NCBI GenBank assembly: GCA_902599605.1 | Contig: CACKFV010000003.1 | Location: 16,683 to 80,682, forward strand | Origin: an uncultured Pelagibacteraceae bacterium | Lineage (GTDB): Bacteria > Pseudomonadota > Alphaproteobacteria > Pelagibacterales > Pelagibacteraceae | Direction: 5' to 3' | Length of the DNA stretch: 64,000 nt | In this document: piece after piece, positions 44,958 through 55,326 of the stretch | Numbering within the stretch: position 1 is the first letter of the stretch | Layout: each line of letters opens with the position of its first letter | The notes under the pieces: generated by a model | Told to the model about the DNA's origin: nothing | What the model saw: the letters and a program-made list of their open reading frames with translations, nothing else | The model's database searches: none | Program-made: the position numbers and the translations under genes

Positions 44958-46692
44958 ATCTGAAGAATTAATAAATAAGGTAAGGGAATATAATAAGTTT
45001 TTAAACCCGACAACTTTAACCAAAGCTTATAATTTTGCTCTCGAGGCTCACAAGAAACAAAAAAGGGATGAAGGTGTGCCATATATTATTCACCCAATAG
45101 CTGTAGCAAATATTCTTTCAGATTTAAAACTTGATAGCGCAACTATTGCAACTGGATTATTGCACGATACGATTGAAGATACTAGAGCTACTTATAAAAC
45201 AATAAAGGAAGAATTTGGTCAAGAAGTTGCTGATTTAGTGGAAGGTGTCACAAAAATCTCTGCATTTGAAAATCAAGCAGCTCAAGACTCTAAAGCTGAA
45301 AATTTTAGAAAATTAATCATAGCAACCTCTAAAGACATAAGAGTCCTTCTTGTAAAATTAGCTGACAGACTTCATAACATGAGAACAATTAAATTTGTAA
45401 AACTTAAAGAAAAACAAATTAGAAAAGCTAAAGAAACGATGGAAATATATGCTCCATTAGCAGACAGAATGGGCATGAATAGAATTAGAGATGAGTTGGA
45501 AGATCTTTCTTTTGAAATTTTAAATCCTGAAGCAAGACATCTCGTTAAGAAAAGACTTGATGAAATAAAAGAAAATAATATTTCAAATTTTAATATGATT
45601 TCTGAGGAGTTTCAAAAAATTTTAAAAACAGAAGGATTAAATGTTAAAATATTTGGTAGAGAGAAAACCCCTTTTTCTATTTGGAGAAAAATTCAAAAAA
45701 AAAGAACTTCTCTAGAGCAAATCACAGATATAATCGGATTTAGGGTAATTGTTAACGATGTATCAGATTGCTATAAGACTTTAGGTGTATTCCATAAAAA
45801 GTGGAATTGTATACCGGGAAGATTTAAAGATTATATTTCATCTCCTAAAATAAACAAATATCAGTCATTACATACAGCTATAATTGGTCCAAACAAAAGA
45901 CCTATTGAAATTCAATTAAGAACAATGCAGATGCACGAATACGCTCAAAGAGGAATTGCTTCTCATTGGAAATATAAATCTTCTGAAAAATTTAATTCTT
46001 TAACTTGGAAAGAATACGATTGGTTGAAAGATCTAGTTGAAATAATTGAGAGAAATGAAAATCCAGAGGATTTTTATGAATATACTAAACTTCAGATGTT
46101 TCAAGAAAATGTATTTTGCTTTACACCAAAGGGATCTGTGATCAAACTTCCAAAAGATGCTACCCCAATAGATTTTGCGTATGCAGTACATACGCAAGTT
46201 GGAGATACTGCTATTGGATCAGAAATAAATGGTAAAGACAGTCATTTACAAAGTATCTTAAGAAATGGTGATGTGGTTAAGATTATAACATCAAAGAAAG
46301 AGTCACCATCTTTACATTGGTTAAGCTCAGCTAAAACAGGTAAAGCGAGAGCCGCAATTAGGAGATATTGGCAATATAGAGAAAATTCTAAACCAACTGA
46401 CAAAATATATAATACTACTCTTTGGATCTCGTTACCTGATAAACCAGGTGTTCTCGGAACAGTGACAACTATGATTGGAGAAAATCATGTAAACATTTCT
46501 AGTGTTGAAATGGTAGAAAAAACTAAAACCTCCATTAATTTTAGATTTAATCTAATTATTTCTGATCTCAAAAACTTTACAAAATTAATAAGTGAGTTAA
46601 AACAAAGAGAGTATAAATTTAAAATTATTAGACACAAAAACAAAAAATATGCTTTCTTTAAAAAATTCTTTGGCAGTTTTAAGAAAAACTGA
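44950..46692 (+). CDS. RelA/SpoT homologue (bifunctional (p)ppGpp synthetase/hydrolase), shortened C-terminal region
   Basis: GLLHDTIEDT HD motif; GRFKDYISSPKINKYQSLHT; EIQLRTMQMHEYAQRGIASHWKYK; TGS; ACT LPDKPGVLGTVT. Confidence 0.95.
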   Translation: MLKSEELINKVREYNKFLNPTTLTKAYNFALEAHKKQKRDEGVPYIIHPIAVANILSDLKLDSATIATGLLHDTIEDTRATYKTIKEEFGQEVADLVEGVTKISAFENQAAQDSKAENFRKLIIATSKDIRVLLVKLADRLHNMRTIKFVKLKEKQIRKAKETMEIYAPLADRMGMNRIRDELEDLSFEILNPEARHLVKKRLDEIKENNISNFNMISEEFQKILKTEGLNVKIFGREKTPFSIWRKIQKKRTSLEQITDIIGFRVIVNDVSDCYKTLGVFHKKWNCIPGRFKDYISSPKINKYQSLHTAIIGPNKRPIEIQLRTMQMHEYAQRGIASHWKYKSSEKFNSLTWKEYDWLKDLVEIIERNENPEDFYEYTKLQMFQENVFCFTPKGSVIKLPKDATPIDFAYAVHTQVGDTAIGSEINGKDSHLQSILRNGDVVKIITSKKESPSLHWLSSAKTGKARAAIRRYWQYRENSKPTDKIYNTTLWISLPDKPGVLGTVTTMIGENHVNISSVEMVEKTKTSINFRFNLIISDLKNFTKLISELKQREYKFKIIRHKNKKYAFFKKFFGSFKKN

Positions 46693-47230
46693 CGCTCTTT
46701 TAGAAGGACACTTCGTACTTTCATCTGGTCTACATTCACCCCAATATGTTCAATGCGCCAAGCTTTTAAGCAAACCAACTCAAGCTAAAAAATTTATAAG
46801 TTCCTTGGCAACAAAAATTAAAAGAAATATTAAAAGTTTTGATATTATTCTATCCCCAGCAATGGGAGGTGTAATTATTGGTTATGAGATAGGAAGATTG
46901 TTAAAAAAAGAGACTATTTTTTGTGAAAGAGTAGATAAAAAATTTAAACTTAGAAGAGGTTTTAATATTAAAAAAAAAGCAAAAGTATTAATAGTAGAGG
47001 ACGTAATCACTACAGGAAAATCTTCATTTGAGTGTGTAAGACTCATAAAAAAGTTTGGTGGAAAGTTTGTTGGAATTGCTTGCTTAATAGACAGGTCGAA
47101 AAATTTAAAAATGTCCAAAAAAATTATATCTCAAGTAAAATTAGATATTCCTGTTTATAAGAGAAATAAATTGCCAACTCCTTTAAAGAATATCCAAATT
47201 ACAAAACCAGGAAGTAGATATTTAAGATAA
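46649..47230 (+). CDS. pyrE: Orotate phosphoribosyltransferase
   Basis: LLEGHFVLSSGLHSPQYVQC; VLIVEDVITTGKSS PRPP loop; start ATG 46649 or TTG 46670. Confidence 0.94.
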   Translation: MLSLKNSLAVLRKTDALLEGHFVLSSGLHSPQYVQCAKLLSKPTQAKKFISSLATKIKRNIKSFDIILSPAMGGVIIGYEIGRLLKKETIFCERVDKKFKLRRGFNIKKKAKVLIVEDVITTGKSSFECVRLIKKFGGKFVGIACLIDRSKNLKMSKKIISQVKLDIPVYKRNKLPTPLKNIQITKPGSRYLR

Positions 47231-47943
47231 TGTCTAAACTCGGTGTTAACATTGATCATGTGGCTACATTAAGAAATGCTAGAGGAGAAAATCATCCAAA
47301 TATTTTAAAGTTTGCAAATATTGCAATTAATTCTGGAGCTGACTCTATAACAGTTCATCTTAGAGAAGACAGAAGACATATTAAAGATTTAGATTTAAAA
47401 AAACTTTGTAAAAAAAAAATTAAAATAAACTTAGAGATGGCATGTAATAACAAAATGTTAAAAATTGCTCTTAGAAACATGCCTAATTATGTTTGTATAG
47501 TACCGGAAAAAAGAAAAGAAATTACTACAGAAGGGGGTATAGATTTAAAAAAAAATTTTCATAATTTAAAAAAAATTATATCCAGACTTAATAAAGCTAA
47601 AATTAGAACAAGTTTATTTATAGACCCTTCAAAACAAAATATTGAAATCTCGAAAAAAATAGGAACAAAATGCGTTGAACTGCACACAGGAAAAATATCA
47701 ATTTTAGTTAAAAAAGGTGTAAAATTTTCAAATGAACTAAAGAGAATTAAAGATGCAAGTAAATTAGCATTTGATTATGATATTGAAGTGCATGCAGGAC
47801 ACGGCTTGGATTACAAAACAACAAAAATTTTGAGAAAAATTCCATACATTAAAGAATTTAATATTGGTCACTTTATCATAGGTGAAAGTTTAGAGTCTGG
47901 TATGCCCAGTATTATTAAAGAATTCAAAAAGATCGTGAGATGA
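47230..47943 (+). CDS. pdxJ: Pyridoxine 5'-phosphate synthase
   Basis: LGVNIDHVATLRNARGENHPN; DSITVHLREDRRHI; EVHAGHGLDY. Confidence 0.97.
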   Translation: MSKLGVNIDHVATLRNARGENHPNILKFANIAINSGADSITVHLREDRRHIKDLDLKKLCKKKIKINLEMACNNKMLKIALRNMPNYVCIVPEKRKEITTEGGIDLKKNFHNLKKIISRLNKAKIRTSLFIDPSKQNIEISKKIGTKCVELHTGKISILVKKGVKFSNELKRIKDASKLAFDYDIEVHAGHGLDYKTTKILRKIPYIKEFNIGHFIIGESLESGMPSIIKEFKKIVR

Positions 47944-48335
47944 CTTTAGATATTTTTGGTGTAGGGACAGACATTGTTAAAAATAGTCGTATAAAAAAAC
48001 TTATTAAAAACAAAAAATTTATTAATAGAATATTTACATCTAGTGAAATTAAAGATTCAGAAAAAATTAATCAGAAAGTTTTGTTTTTTTCAAAAAGATT
48101 CGCTGCTAAGGAAGCTTTCGTAAAATCTCTTGGTACTGGTTTTGCTCATAATATAAATTTTAAAGATATAAATGTATCAAAAAAAAGAAGTGGTAAACCT
48201 CACCTTACTTTAAGCAAAAAGTTAAAAGATATATTAAAAAGAAAACTTAAATTGAAAAAAGTTAAAATTTTTCTGTCATTATCAGATGAAAGAGAATATT
48301 CAGTTGCATACGTTATAACTCAAAAGATTAAATGA
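47940..48335 (+). CDS. acpS: Holo-[acyl-carrier-protein] synthase
   Basis: IFGVGTDIVKNSRIK; FAAKEAFVKSLGTG. Confidence 0.96.
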   Translation: MTLDIFGVGTDIVKNSRIKKLIKNKKFINRIFTSSEIKDSEKINQKVLFFSKRFAAKEAFVKSLGTGFAHNINFKDINVSKKRSGKPHLTLSKKLKDILKRKLKLKKVKIFLSLSDEREYSVAYVITQKIK

Positions 48336-49057
48336 GACAAAAAATTATAGATAATATCAAAACTATTTTTTATGCTTTAGTAATTGCTATTGTAATAAGG
48401 TCTTTATTCATTCAACCCTTTTATATTCCGTCATCATCGATGGAGCCAACTTTGTTGGTAGGAGATAGAATTTTTGTAACTAAATATACTTATGGATATA
48501 GCAAGCATTCGTTTCCTTTTAGTTTAGGACCTATTAAAAAACGTATTTTTTTTAATGAACCAGAAAGAGGAGACATTATTGTATTCAAAACTCCTGCGGA
48601 TAACAGAACCGATTATATTAAAAGACTTATAGGTGGACCAGGAGACAAGATTCAATTTATAGACGGTAATCTATATCTTAACGACGCTGAAATTCTTAAA
48701 TCTAAAGTAAAGTCAGAAGTGGAAATATATTGTGGTGGTGAAATTTTAGAAACAAATCTTTTTGAAGAAAAAATAGAAAATAAAAAATATTTAACTGCTT
48801 ATAATAATTTTGGATCGTACCAAAATTCAGATGAATTTGTTGTACCTGATAATCATTATTTTTTTTTAGGAGACAATAGAGATTGTTCAAAGGATAGTCG
48901 ATTTTTAACAAGTGTTGGTTATGTACACCGCGATAATATTGTTGGTAAGGCTAGATTTATTTTTTTTTCTACAGACAAAAAAATAGGAAGATTTATTGAG
49001 TTTTGGAAATGGAATAAAAGTTTTAGATTAGACAGATTCTTTAAAAAAATTAGATAA
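48332..49057 (+). CDS. lepB: Signal peptidase I
   Basis: IPSSSMEPTLLVGDRIFVTKYTYG; RGDIIVFKTP; YIKRLIGGPGD; FLGDNRDCSKDSRF. Confidence 0.97.
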   Translation: MRQKIIDNIKTIFYALVIAIVIRSLFIQPFYIPSSSMEPTLLVGDRIFVTKYTYGYSKHSFPFSLGPIKKRIFFNEPERGDIIVFKTPADNRTDYIKRLIGGPGDKIQFIDGNLYLNDAEILKSKVKSEVEIYCGGEILETNLFEEKIENKKYLTAYNNFGSYQNSDEFVVPDNHYFFLGDNRDCSKDSRFLTSVGYVHRDNIVGKARFIFFSTDKKIGRFIEFWKWNKSFRLDRFFKKIR

Positions 49058-49719
49058 TGAAAAAAAACATAGGTTCTTTTGAAAAAATAATAGGTGTTAA
49101 ATTTAAAAATCAAAATCTTTTGCTGAAAAGCTTAACACACAAAAGCAATAATCCGTTAAATAACAATGAAAAATTAGAATTTTTAGGTGATAGAGTATTA
49201 GGATTAATTATATCAAAGAATTTATATAAATTATTTCCAAATGATAAAGAAGGAGATCTTGATAAAAAATTGGCATCATTAGTTAATAGGAAAAGATGTG
49301 TTGAAATTTCTAATTATTTATCTTTAAAGGATTATGTTTTAGTAGGTGAAAATATGGATAATTCAAAAATAGAGAATAAAATTTTAGCAGATACAGTTGA
49401 ATCAATTGTTGGTGCCTTGTATTTAGATCAAGGATTAGAAGTAACTGAAAAATTCATTTTAAATTACTGGAAAAGATTTCTAAATGAAAAATTGACAATT
49501 TATAGAGATCCAAAAACAATGCTTCAAGAATATTCTCTTAAATTATATAAAACCCTCCCAATTTATAATGTAGTAGAAAACAAAGGTCCAAGACATAAAC
49601 CTGTTATAAAAGTTTCAGTCAAAATAAAAAATTCAAAAAAATATTTGGGAATTGGTAACTCTAAAAAAGAAGCCGAACAGAAAGCTGCTTTAAAATTATT
49701 GGATACTTTTAAAAAATGA
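49057..49719 (+). CDS. rnc: Ribonuclease III
   Basis: SLTHKSNN; NEKLEFLGDRVLGLIIS; ILADTVESIVGALYLDQG; dsRBD. Confidence 0.97.
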   Translation: MKKNIGSFEKIIGVKFKNQNLLLKSLTHKSNNPLNNNEKLEFLGDRVLGLIISKNLYKLFPNDKEGDLDKKLASLVNRKRCVEISNYLSLKDYVLVGENMDNSKIENKILADTVESIVGALYLDQGLEVTEKFILNYWKRFLNEKLTIYRDPKTMLQEYSLKLYKTLPIYNVVENKGPRHKPVIKVSVKIKNSKKYLGIGNSKKEAEQKAALKLLDTFKK

Positions 49720-50396
49720 ATTGGACAGATACAGGTATTTTGTTATCAAAGAATAAATTTCAAGAAAATTCAACCATTGTTAATTTCTATACTAAAAATC
49801 ATGGTAAGTGCTCTGGTATTATTTTTGGAGCATCATCAAAAAAGATCAAAAACTATTTACAAATTGGCAATGAGCTTCATTTAAATTATAATTCGAAAAG
49901 TGATGACAGTTTTGGATATTTTAAAGTTGAAATCTTAAAAGTAAACACTCCAATATTTTTCTCCCAAAAAAGATCTATGTATTGCATTAATTCAGCATTA
50001 AATTTAGTAAAATTACTAACTGTAGAAAACCAAGAGAATACATCAATTTATGAGCTGGTTCATAAGTTATTTTCAATTCTAGAAAAAGAAGATTGGTATA
50101 TAAATTACATTTTTTGGGAACTTGATTTTCTAAGATTGATTGGTTTTGACTTAGATGTAAAGAAATATGCAAAAAAAGAATCCAATGGAAAGGATGAATT
50201 TTTTATTACTACAAATCTGAAAAAAATTAAAGTTCCTAATTTTCTTATTTCCAAAAGTGGAGATAATGTAAATAATCAAGATATTATAGACGGTTTGAAT
50301 CTTATAAGTGAGTATTTACAAACAAATCTTTTTTTACCTAATAGTATTAATTTTCCTCATCAAAGAAAAAAATTCATAGACGATTTTAAATCTTAA
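49716..50396 (+). CDS. recO: DNA repair protein RecO
   Basis: RecO N-terminal pattern (WTDTGILLSKNKFQENSTIVNFYTKNHGKCSGIIFG); position after rnc. Confidence 0.87.
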   Translation: MNWTDTGILLSKNKFQENSTIVNFYTKNHGKCSGIIFGASSKKIKNYLQIGNELHLNYNSKSDDSFGYFKVEILKVNTPIFFSQKRSMYCINSALNLVKLLTVENQENTSIYELVHKLFSILEKEDWYINYIFWELDFLRLIGFDLDVKKYAKKESNGKDEFFITTNLKKIKVPNFLISKSGDNVNNQDIIDGLNLISEYLQTNLFLPNSINFPHQRKKFIDDFKS

Positions 50397-51394
50397 TTTT
50401 TAATAATTTTATCTATTCTATCTGCAAAATATGAAATAATTGCATTAGCGCCAGCTCTTTTAAATGACATAAGTGTTTCATAAATAGAGTTTTCACTTAT
50501 TAATCCCTTATTAATACCATTCATTAACAAACTATATTCACCTGAAACCTGGTAGGCCAAAACTGGTATTTTAAAATTTTCTTTCACTTTTTTTATTATA
50601 TCTAGGTAGGGAAGACCAGGTTTCACCATAACAAGATCTGCTCCTTCTTTAATATCTAATGCCACTTCTCTTAAAGCTTCTTCGGAATTACTGAAGTCCA
50701 TCTGATATGTTTTTTTGTCACCTTTTAAATTTTTTTTTGATCCGACTGCATCTCTAAAGGGACCATAAAAAGAAGATGCATATTTTACAGCATAAGATAA
50801 TATTTTAACATCTTTAAGCGAATTATTATCAAGTTCTTGTCTAATCTCACCTATACGCCCATCCATCATATCTGATGGCGCTATAACATCACTACCCATT
50901 TGAGCTTGTAAAAGAGATTGTTGAATTAATATTTCTATCGTTTCATCATTCAGAATTCTTTTATCTCGTAAAATTCCATCATGTCCATGAGATGTATATG
51001 GATCTAAAGCTACATCAGTCATTATACCGATTTCATCTTTGTATTTATCTTTAATTTTTCTAATAGCCTTACAAACTAAATTATTTTCATTTAAAGCTTC
51101 GCTACCATAAGAGTCTTTTAAACCATTATTTGTTTGAGGAAAAAATGCCACCATTGGAATTTTAAGTTTAAGGGCTCTATCAACAATATGACCAAGTTTA
51201 TCGACGCTATATCTAAAAACTTCAGGCATAGTTTTAATTGGAATCTTTTTATTTTTTCCCTCTGTTACAAAGATTGGTAATATAAAATCATTGCTAGAAA
51301 GAGAATTTTCTCTAACTAATCTTCTCATCCAATCATTTTTTCTTGATCTTCTCATTCTCAATTTGGGGTATTTACCAGTGATAATCATTCTCAA
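50393..51394 (-). CDS. hemB: Delta-aminolevulinic acid dehydratase (porphobilinogen synthase)
   Basis: RMRRSRKNDWMRRLVRENSLSSNDFILPIFVTEG; DVALDPYTSHGHDGI; MVKPGLPYLDII. Confidence 0.97.
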   Translation of the reverse strand: MRMIITGKYPKLRMRRSRKNDWMRRLVRENSLSSNDFILPIFVTEGKNKKIPIKTMPEVFRYSVDKLGHIVDRALKLKIPMVAFFPQTNNGLKDSYGSEALNENNLVCKAIRKIKDKYKDEIGIMTDVALDPYTSHGHDGILRDKRILNDETIEILIQQSLLQAQMGSDVIAPSDMMDGRIGEIRQELDNNSLKDVKILSYAVKYASSFYGPFRDAVGSKKNLKGDKKTYQMDFSNSEEALREVALDIKEGADLVMVKPGLPYLDIIKKVKENFKIPVLAYQVSGEYSLLMNGINKGLISENSIYETLMSFKRAGANAIISYFADRIDKIIKN

Positions 51395-51463
51395 TGTTTT
51401 TTAATGCGACAATAGTAATATATATAAAAATAGTTTATAAGCTATTAATAAAAAAGTTATAAA

Positions 51464-52054
51464 ATGTCACTATCATTTAACGATTTTCAAAAACAAGATA
51501 TCAAATTCGATATCATCAAACTTCGAGAAGCTTGCAAAAAAGTTTTAAACCTAAAAGGTTTTGACACAAGTCTAGGAATTCCTCACTTTGCCGGAATTTC
51601 ATTAAATCAAATACCAGGAGACCCAGAGTCAATTAAAGGAAATAATGTTCGTGGAGTATTTTGGACGAAACCAAGTAGTGATGGAAAAGAAGTTTCAAGG
51701 GACAAAATGATTGACGAGGGAAAGTACACACAGTTCATAGATGAATATAAAGATACTTATTTTAAAACTGTTTATGAGGAATTATCAAAAAAATATAAAT
51801 TAGGTAGAGTAAGATTATTATTGAAGGAACCAAGATCTACTTTGAGTTGGCATCGTGATCCAGAGCCTAGACTACATATTCCAATTATTACAAACCCTGG
51901 ATGTATAATGGTAATAGATAATGTAGCTAAGCACATGCCAGCTGATGGATCAGTTTGGATTACGAATAATAAAAAGTATCACAATGCATTTAATGGAGGA
52001 GAAGAGAATAGAATTCATCTTGTTGCTTGTGTACTTGACTACAAATTTAATTAA
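51464..52054 (+). CDS. Putative 2OG-Fe(II) oxygenase, Asp/Asn beta-hydroxylase-like
   Basis: LSWHRDPEPRLHIPIITNPGCIMVIDNVAKHMPADGSVWITNNKKYHNAFNGGEENRIHLVACVLD: HxD...H plus RxH pattern. Confidence 0.75.
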   Translation: MSLSFNDFQKQDIKFDIIKLREACKKVLNLKGFDTSLGIPHFAGISLNQIPGDPESIKGNNVRGVFWTKPSSDGKEVSRDKMIDEGKYTQFIDEYKDTYFKTVYEELSKKYKLGRVRLLLKEPRSTLSWHRDPEPRLHIPIITNPGCIMVIDNVAKHMPADGSVWITNNKKYHNAFNGGEENRIHLVACVLDYKFN

Positions 52055-52055
52055 T

Positions 52056-52484
52056 TTGAATAAAATTTATATATCTTCAGACCACGCTGGATTTAAACTA
52101 AAAGAAAAAATCAAATATTCATTAAAAAAGAAAAAATTAAAAATTTTCGACTTAGGACCCAGTAATGATAATTCTGTAGATTATCCAGATTTTGCAAAAA
52201 AATTAGCAAAAAATGTTGCAAAAAGTAAAAAAAATCGTGGGATTTTGGTTTGTGGCTCAGGTGTTGGAATGTCAATAGTAGCAAACAAGGTTAAAAATAT
52301 AAGGGCCGCATTGTGTTATAGCATTGAAAACACCAAATTATCGAGATTACATAATGATGCCAATATAATCGCTTTAGGATCGAGACTTATTAGCGAAAAA
52401 TTAGCTTTAAATTGTGTTAATATTTTTTTGAAAACTAGATTCGAAAGTGGTAGACACTTGAGAAGGGTTAAAAAAATAAAATAA
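52056..52484 (+). CDS. rpiB: Ribose-5-phosphate isomerase B
   Basis: KIYISSDHAGFKLKEKI; LVCGSGVGMSIVANKVKNIRAALC; TTG start at 52056 inferred, ORF track starts 51945 inside the upstream gene. Confidence 0.93.
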   Translation: MNKIYISSDHAGFKLKEKIKYSLKKKKLKIFDLGPSNDNSVDYPDFAKKLAKNVAKSKKNRGILVCGSGVGMSIVANKVKNIRAALCYSIENTKLSRLHNDANIIALGSRLISEKLALNCVNIFLKTRFESGRHLRRVKKIK

Positions 52485-52487
52485 ATT

Positions 52488-53798
52488 ATGTCTAGTGAAG
52501 GTAAATATACAAATATAGAGTATCAAAACTTTTTTGAAAAGAATTTATCAGATACTGATCCGGAAATATATAAAGCTATTAATGATGAACTAGCTAGGCA
52601 ACAACAACATATTGAACTAATTGCATCAGAGAACATTGTTTCTAATGCTCTTCTTGAAGCTCAAGGATCTGTATTAACTAACAAGTATGCTGAAGGTTAT
52701 CCAGGAAAAAGATATTATAATGGATGCGATCATGTTGATGTAGCTGAAAACTTAGCTAACGAAAGACTAAAGAAATTATTTAATTGTAAATTTGCTAATA
52801 GCCAACCTCATTCTGGAGCTCAAGCTAATGGAGCAGTCTTCTTAGCATTACTAAAACCAGGTGATACTATAATGGGAATGAGTTTAAATTCCGGTGGTCA
52901 CCTTACTCACGGGTCAAAAGCATCTGTTTCAGGAAAATGGTTTAACGCAATTGCATATGATGTAGATAAAAAAACAGAATTATTAGATTATGAGTCTATA
53001 GAGAAACTTGCAGTTGAGAACAAACCAAAACTTATAATTGCAGGTGGAAGCGCGTACTCTAGACAAATTGATTTTAAAAAATTTAGGGTGATTGCAGATA
53101 AAGTAGGAGCATATTTTATGGTAGATATGGCTCACTTCTCCGGTTTAGTTGCAGGCAAAGGTTATCCAAATCCAGTAGAGTTTGCTGACGTTGTTACTTC
53201 AACAACTCATAAAGTTTTTAGAAGTGCACGTGGTGGAATTATTTTAACTAATAACGAAGCTTTGTCTAAAAAATTTAATTCTGCAGTTTTTCCAGGTTAC
53301 CAAGGTGGTCCTTTGATGCACATAATTGCTGCAAAAGCAGTCGGGTTTCTTGAAGCATTAAAACCAGAATTTAGAAATTATATTTCAAATGTAATTGCTA
53401 ATGCAAAAATTTTAGCTGAGACATTAAAAAACAATGGTTTTAAAATATATTCAGGTGGAACTGATACTCATTTAATGTTGGTAGACTTGAGACCGTTTAA
53501 TGTAAAAGGAAATATTGCAGCTGATAGTTTATGTAGAGCTAATATAACATGTAATAAAAATGGAATTCCATATGATACAGAAAGTCCAATGATAACATCT
53601 GGAATAAGATTAGGAACACAAGCTGCAACTACTAGAGGTTTCGGTTTAGATGAATTTAAAAAAGTAGGTGAATTAATAACAAAAACAATAAAAGGTTTAT
53701 CAGCAAATCCAGACGATAATGCGAAAGTTGAAGCAGAAGTAAGAGAAGAAGTAATTTCATTGTGTTCGAAGTTCCCGATTTATAAAAATTTAAAATAG
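52488..53798 (+). CDS. glyA: Serine hydroxymethyltransferase
   Basis: [60 protein letters not shown]. Confidence 0.99.
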   Translation: MSSEGKYTNIEYQNFFEKNLSDTDPEIYKAINDELARQQQHIELIASENIVSNALLEAQGSVLTNKYAEGYPGKRYYNGCDHVDVAENLANERLKKLFNCKFANSQPHSGAQANGAVFLALLKPGDTIMGMSLNSGGHLTHGSKASVSGKWFNAIAYDVDKKTELLDYESIEKLAVENKPKLIIAGGSAYSRQIDFKKFRVIADKVGAYFMVDMAHFSGLVAGKGYPNPVEFADVVTSTTHKVFRSARGGIILTNNEALSKKFNSAVFPGYQGGPLMHIIAAKAVGFLEALKPEFRNYISNVIANAKILAETLKNNGFKIYSGGTDTHLMLVDLRPFNVKGNIAADSLCRANITCNKNGIPYDTESPMITSGIRLGTQAATTRGFGLDEFKKVGELITKTIKGLSANPDDNAKVEAEVREEVISLCSKFPIYKNLK

Positions 53799-53801
53799 TA
53801 A

Positions 53802-54260
53802 ATGATTTGTCCAATTTGTAAAAAAGGTGAAACATCGGTTGTGGATTCACGTCCAACTGAAGATGGTACAACTATTAGACGTAGAAGATTATGCATTTGT
53901 GGTGAAAGATTTACCACTTTTGAAAGAGTTCAATTCAGAGAATTAATGGTTGTAAAAAAAAATGGAAGAAAGTCTCCATTTGATAGAGATAAATTATCAA
54001 AATCAATTTACATCGCTCTTAAAAAAAGACCTATTGATACTGATACTGTCGAAAAATTTATAACAAATATTTCTAGAGCACTTGAAGAAATAGGTCAAAA
54101 TGAAATTTCTTCTAATGCAATTGGAAAAATGGTGATGGACGGTTTAAAAAATTTGGATCCAGTAGCCTATGTAAGATTTGCATCTGTTTATAGAAATTTC
54201 AGAGAAGAAAAAGACTTTGTTCAATTTGTAGACAAAATAGATGTCTTCAAAAAAAGATAA
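53802..54260 (+). CDS. nrdR: Transcriptional repressor NrdR
   Basis: [47 protein letters not shown]-cone. Confidence 0.97.
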   Translation: MICPICKKGETSVVDSRPTEDGTTIRRRRLCICGERFTTFERVQFRELMVVKKNGRKSPFDRDKLSKSIYIALKKRPIDTDTVEKFITNISRALEEIGQNEISSNAIGKMVMDGLKNLDPVAYVRFASVYRNFREEKDFVQFVDKIDVFKKR

Positions 54261-55323
54261 ACTCTATCTAAATTTAGCTTTAAATTTAGCAAGAAATATG
54301 GAGGGTTTAACAGGAACCAATCCTTCTGTTGGAAGTGTTCTTGTTAAAAATGATGAGGTTATTTCGTTAGCTTCCACAGGTTATAATGGAACACCTCACT
54401 CTGAGTTTAGTTTATTAAATAAGATTGACAAAAAAATAACCAAGGGTTCATCTCTTTATGTAACGTTAGAACCTTGTAGTCATTATGGAAAAACACCCCC
54501 TTGCACTAACATTATAATAAATAAGAAGATTTCCAGGCTTGTTTATGGTTCTCATGATATCGATGAAAGATCCTCAAAAAGAGCTAAACAAATTCTGAAA
54601 TCAAAAAAAATCAAAGTTAAAAATATTAATGTACCAAAGATAAATGAATTTTATAAACCTTATATTTTTCAAAGAAAATATAAACAACCATATGTAGTAG
54701 GAAAAATAGCATGCTCAAAAGATTTTTTTATTAAAAGTTCTAAATCAAAATATATTTCTAACACATATACTCAATCTTTCTCTCATTATCTCAGATATAA
54801 AAACCAAGCTATATTAGTCACTTACAAGACGATTAACGATGATAATCCATTATTGGATTGTAGATTATCTGGTTTAAATGAGTATTCACCAATAAAAGTT
54901 ATTGTAGATAAAAATTTAAAAGTAAAAAAAAACGCAAATATTTTCAAATCAAAGAATACTAGAATAATAATTTTCTATAACTCAGGTGATAAAAAAAAGA
55001 TAAAGTTTCTGAAGAGTAAAAAAGCAAAACTAATAAATGTTAAAATCGAAAAAAATGGTGAATTTGACCTAAAAAAAGTTATGTCAATTTTATACCAAAA
55101 CAATATTCGTTTTTTATTAGTTGAGGGTGGAAATCAGCTTACAAACAAAATGTTGGATAAAAATTTGTTTAATGAATTTTATTTAATTAAAACAGATAAT
55201 AAATTGAGACAATCTGGTAAATTAAACATTAAAAAAATAGTTTATAAATTATCAAAAAAATTTAAAATTAAGAGTAATATCAATCAGTATTTTGATAAAA
55301 ATAGAATTACAAGATTTATTTAA
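54241..55323 (+). CDS. ribD: Riboflavin biosynthesis deaminase/reductase
   Basis: [37 protein letters not shown]-terminal reductase [11 protein letters not shown]. Confidence 0.94.
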   Translation: MSSKKDKLYLNLALNLARNMEGLTGTNPSVGSVLVKNDEVISLASTGYNGTPHSEFSLLNKIDKKITKGSSLYVTLEPCSHYGKTPPCTNIIINKKISRLVYGSHDIDERSSKRAKQILKSKKIKVKNINVPKINEFYKPYIFQRKYKQPYVVGKIACSKDFFIKSSKSKYISNTYTQSFSHYLRYKNQAILVTYKTINDDNPLLDCRLSGLNEYSPIKVIVDKNLKVKKNANIFKSKNTRIIIFYNSGDKKKIKFLKSKKAKLINVKIEKNGEFDLKKVMSILYQNNIRFLLVEGGNQLTNKMLDKNLFNEFYLIKTDNKLRQSGKLNIKKIVYKLSKKFKIKSNINQYFDKNRITRFI

Positions 55324-55326
55324 GAA

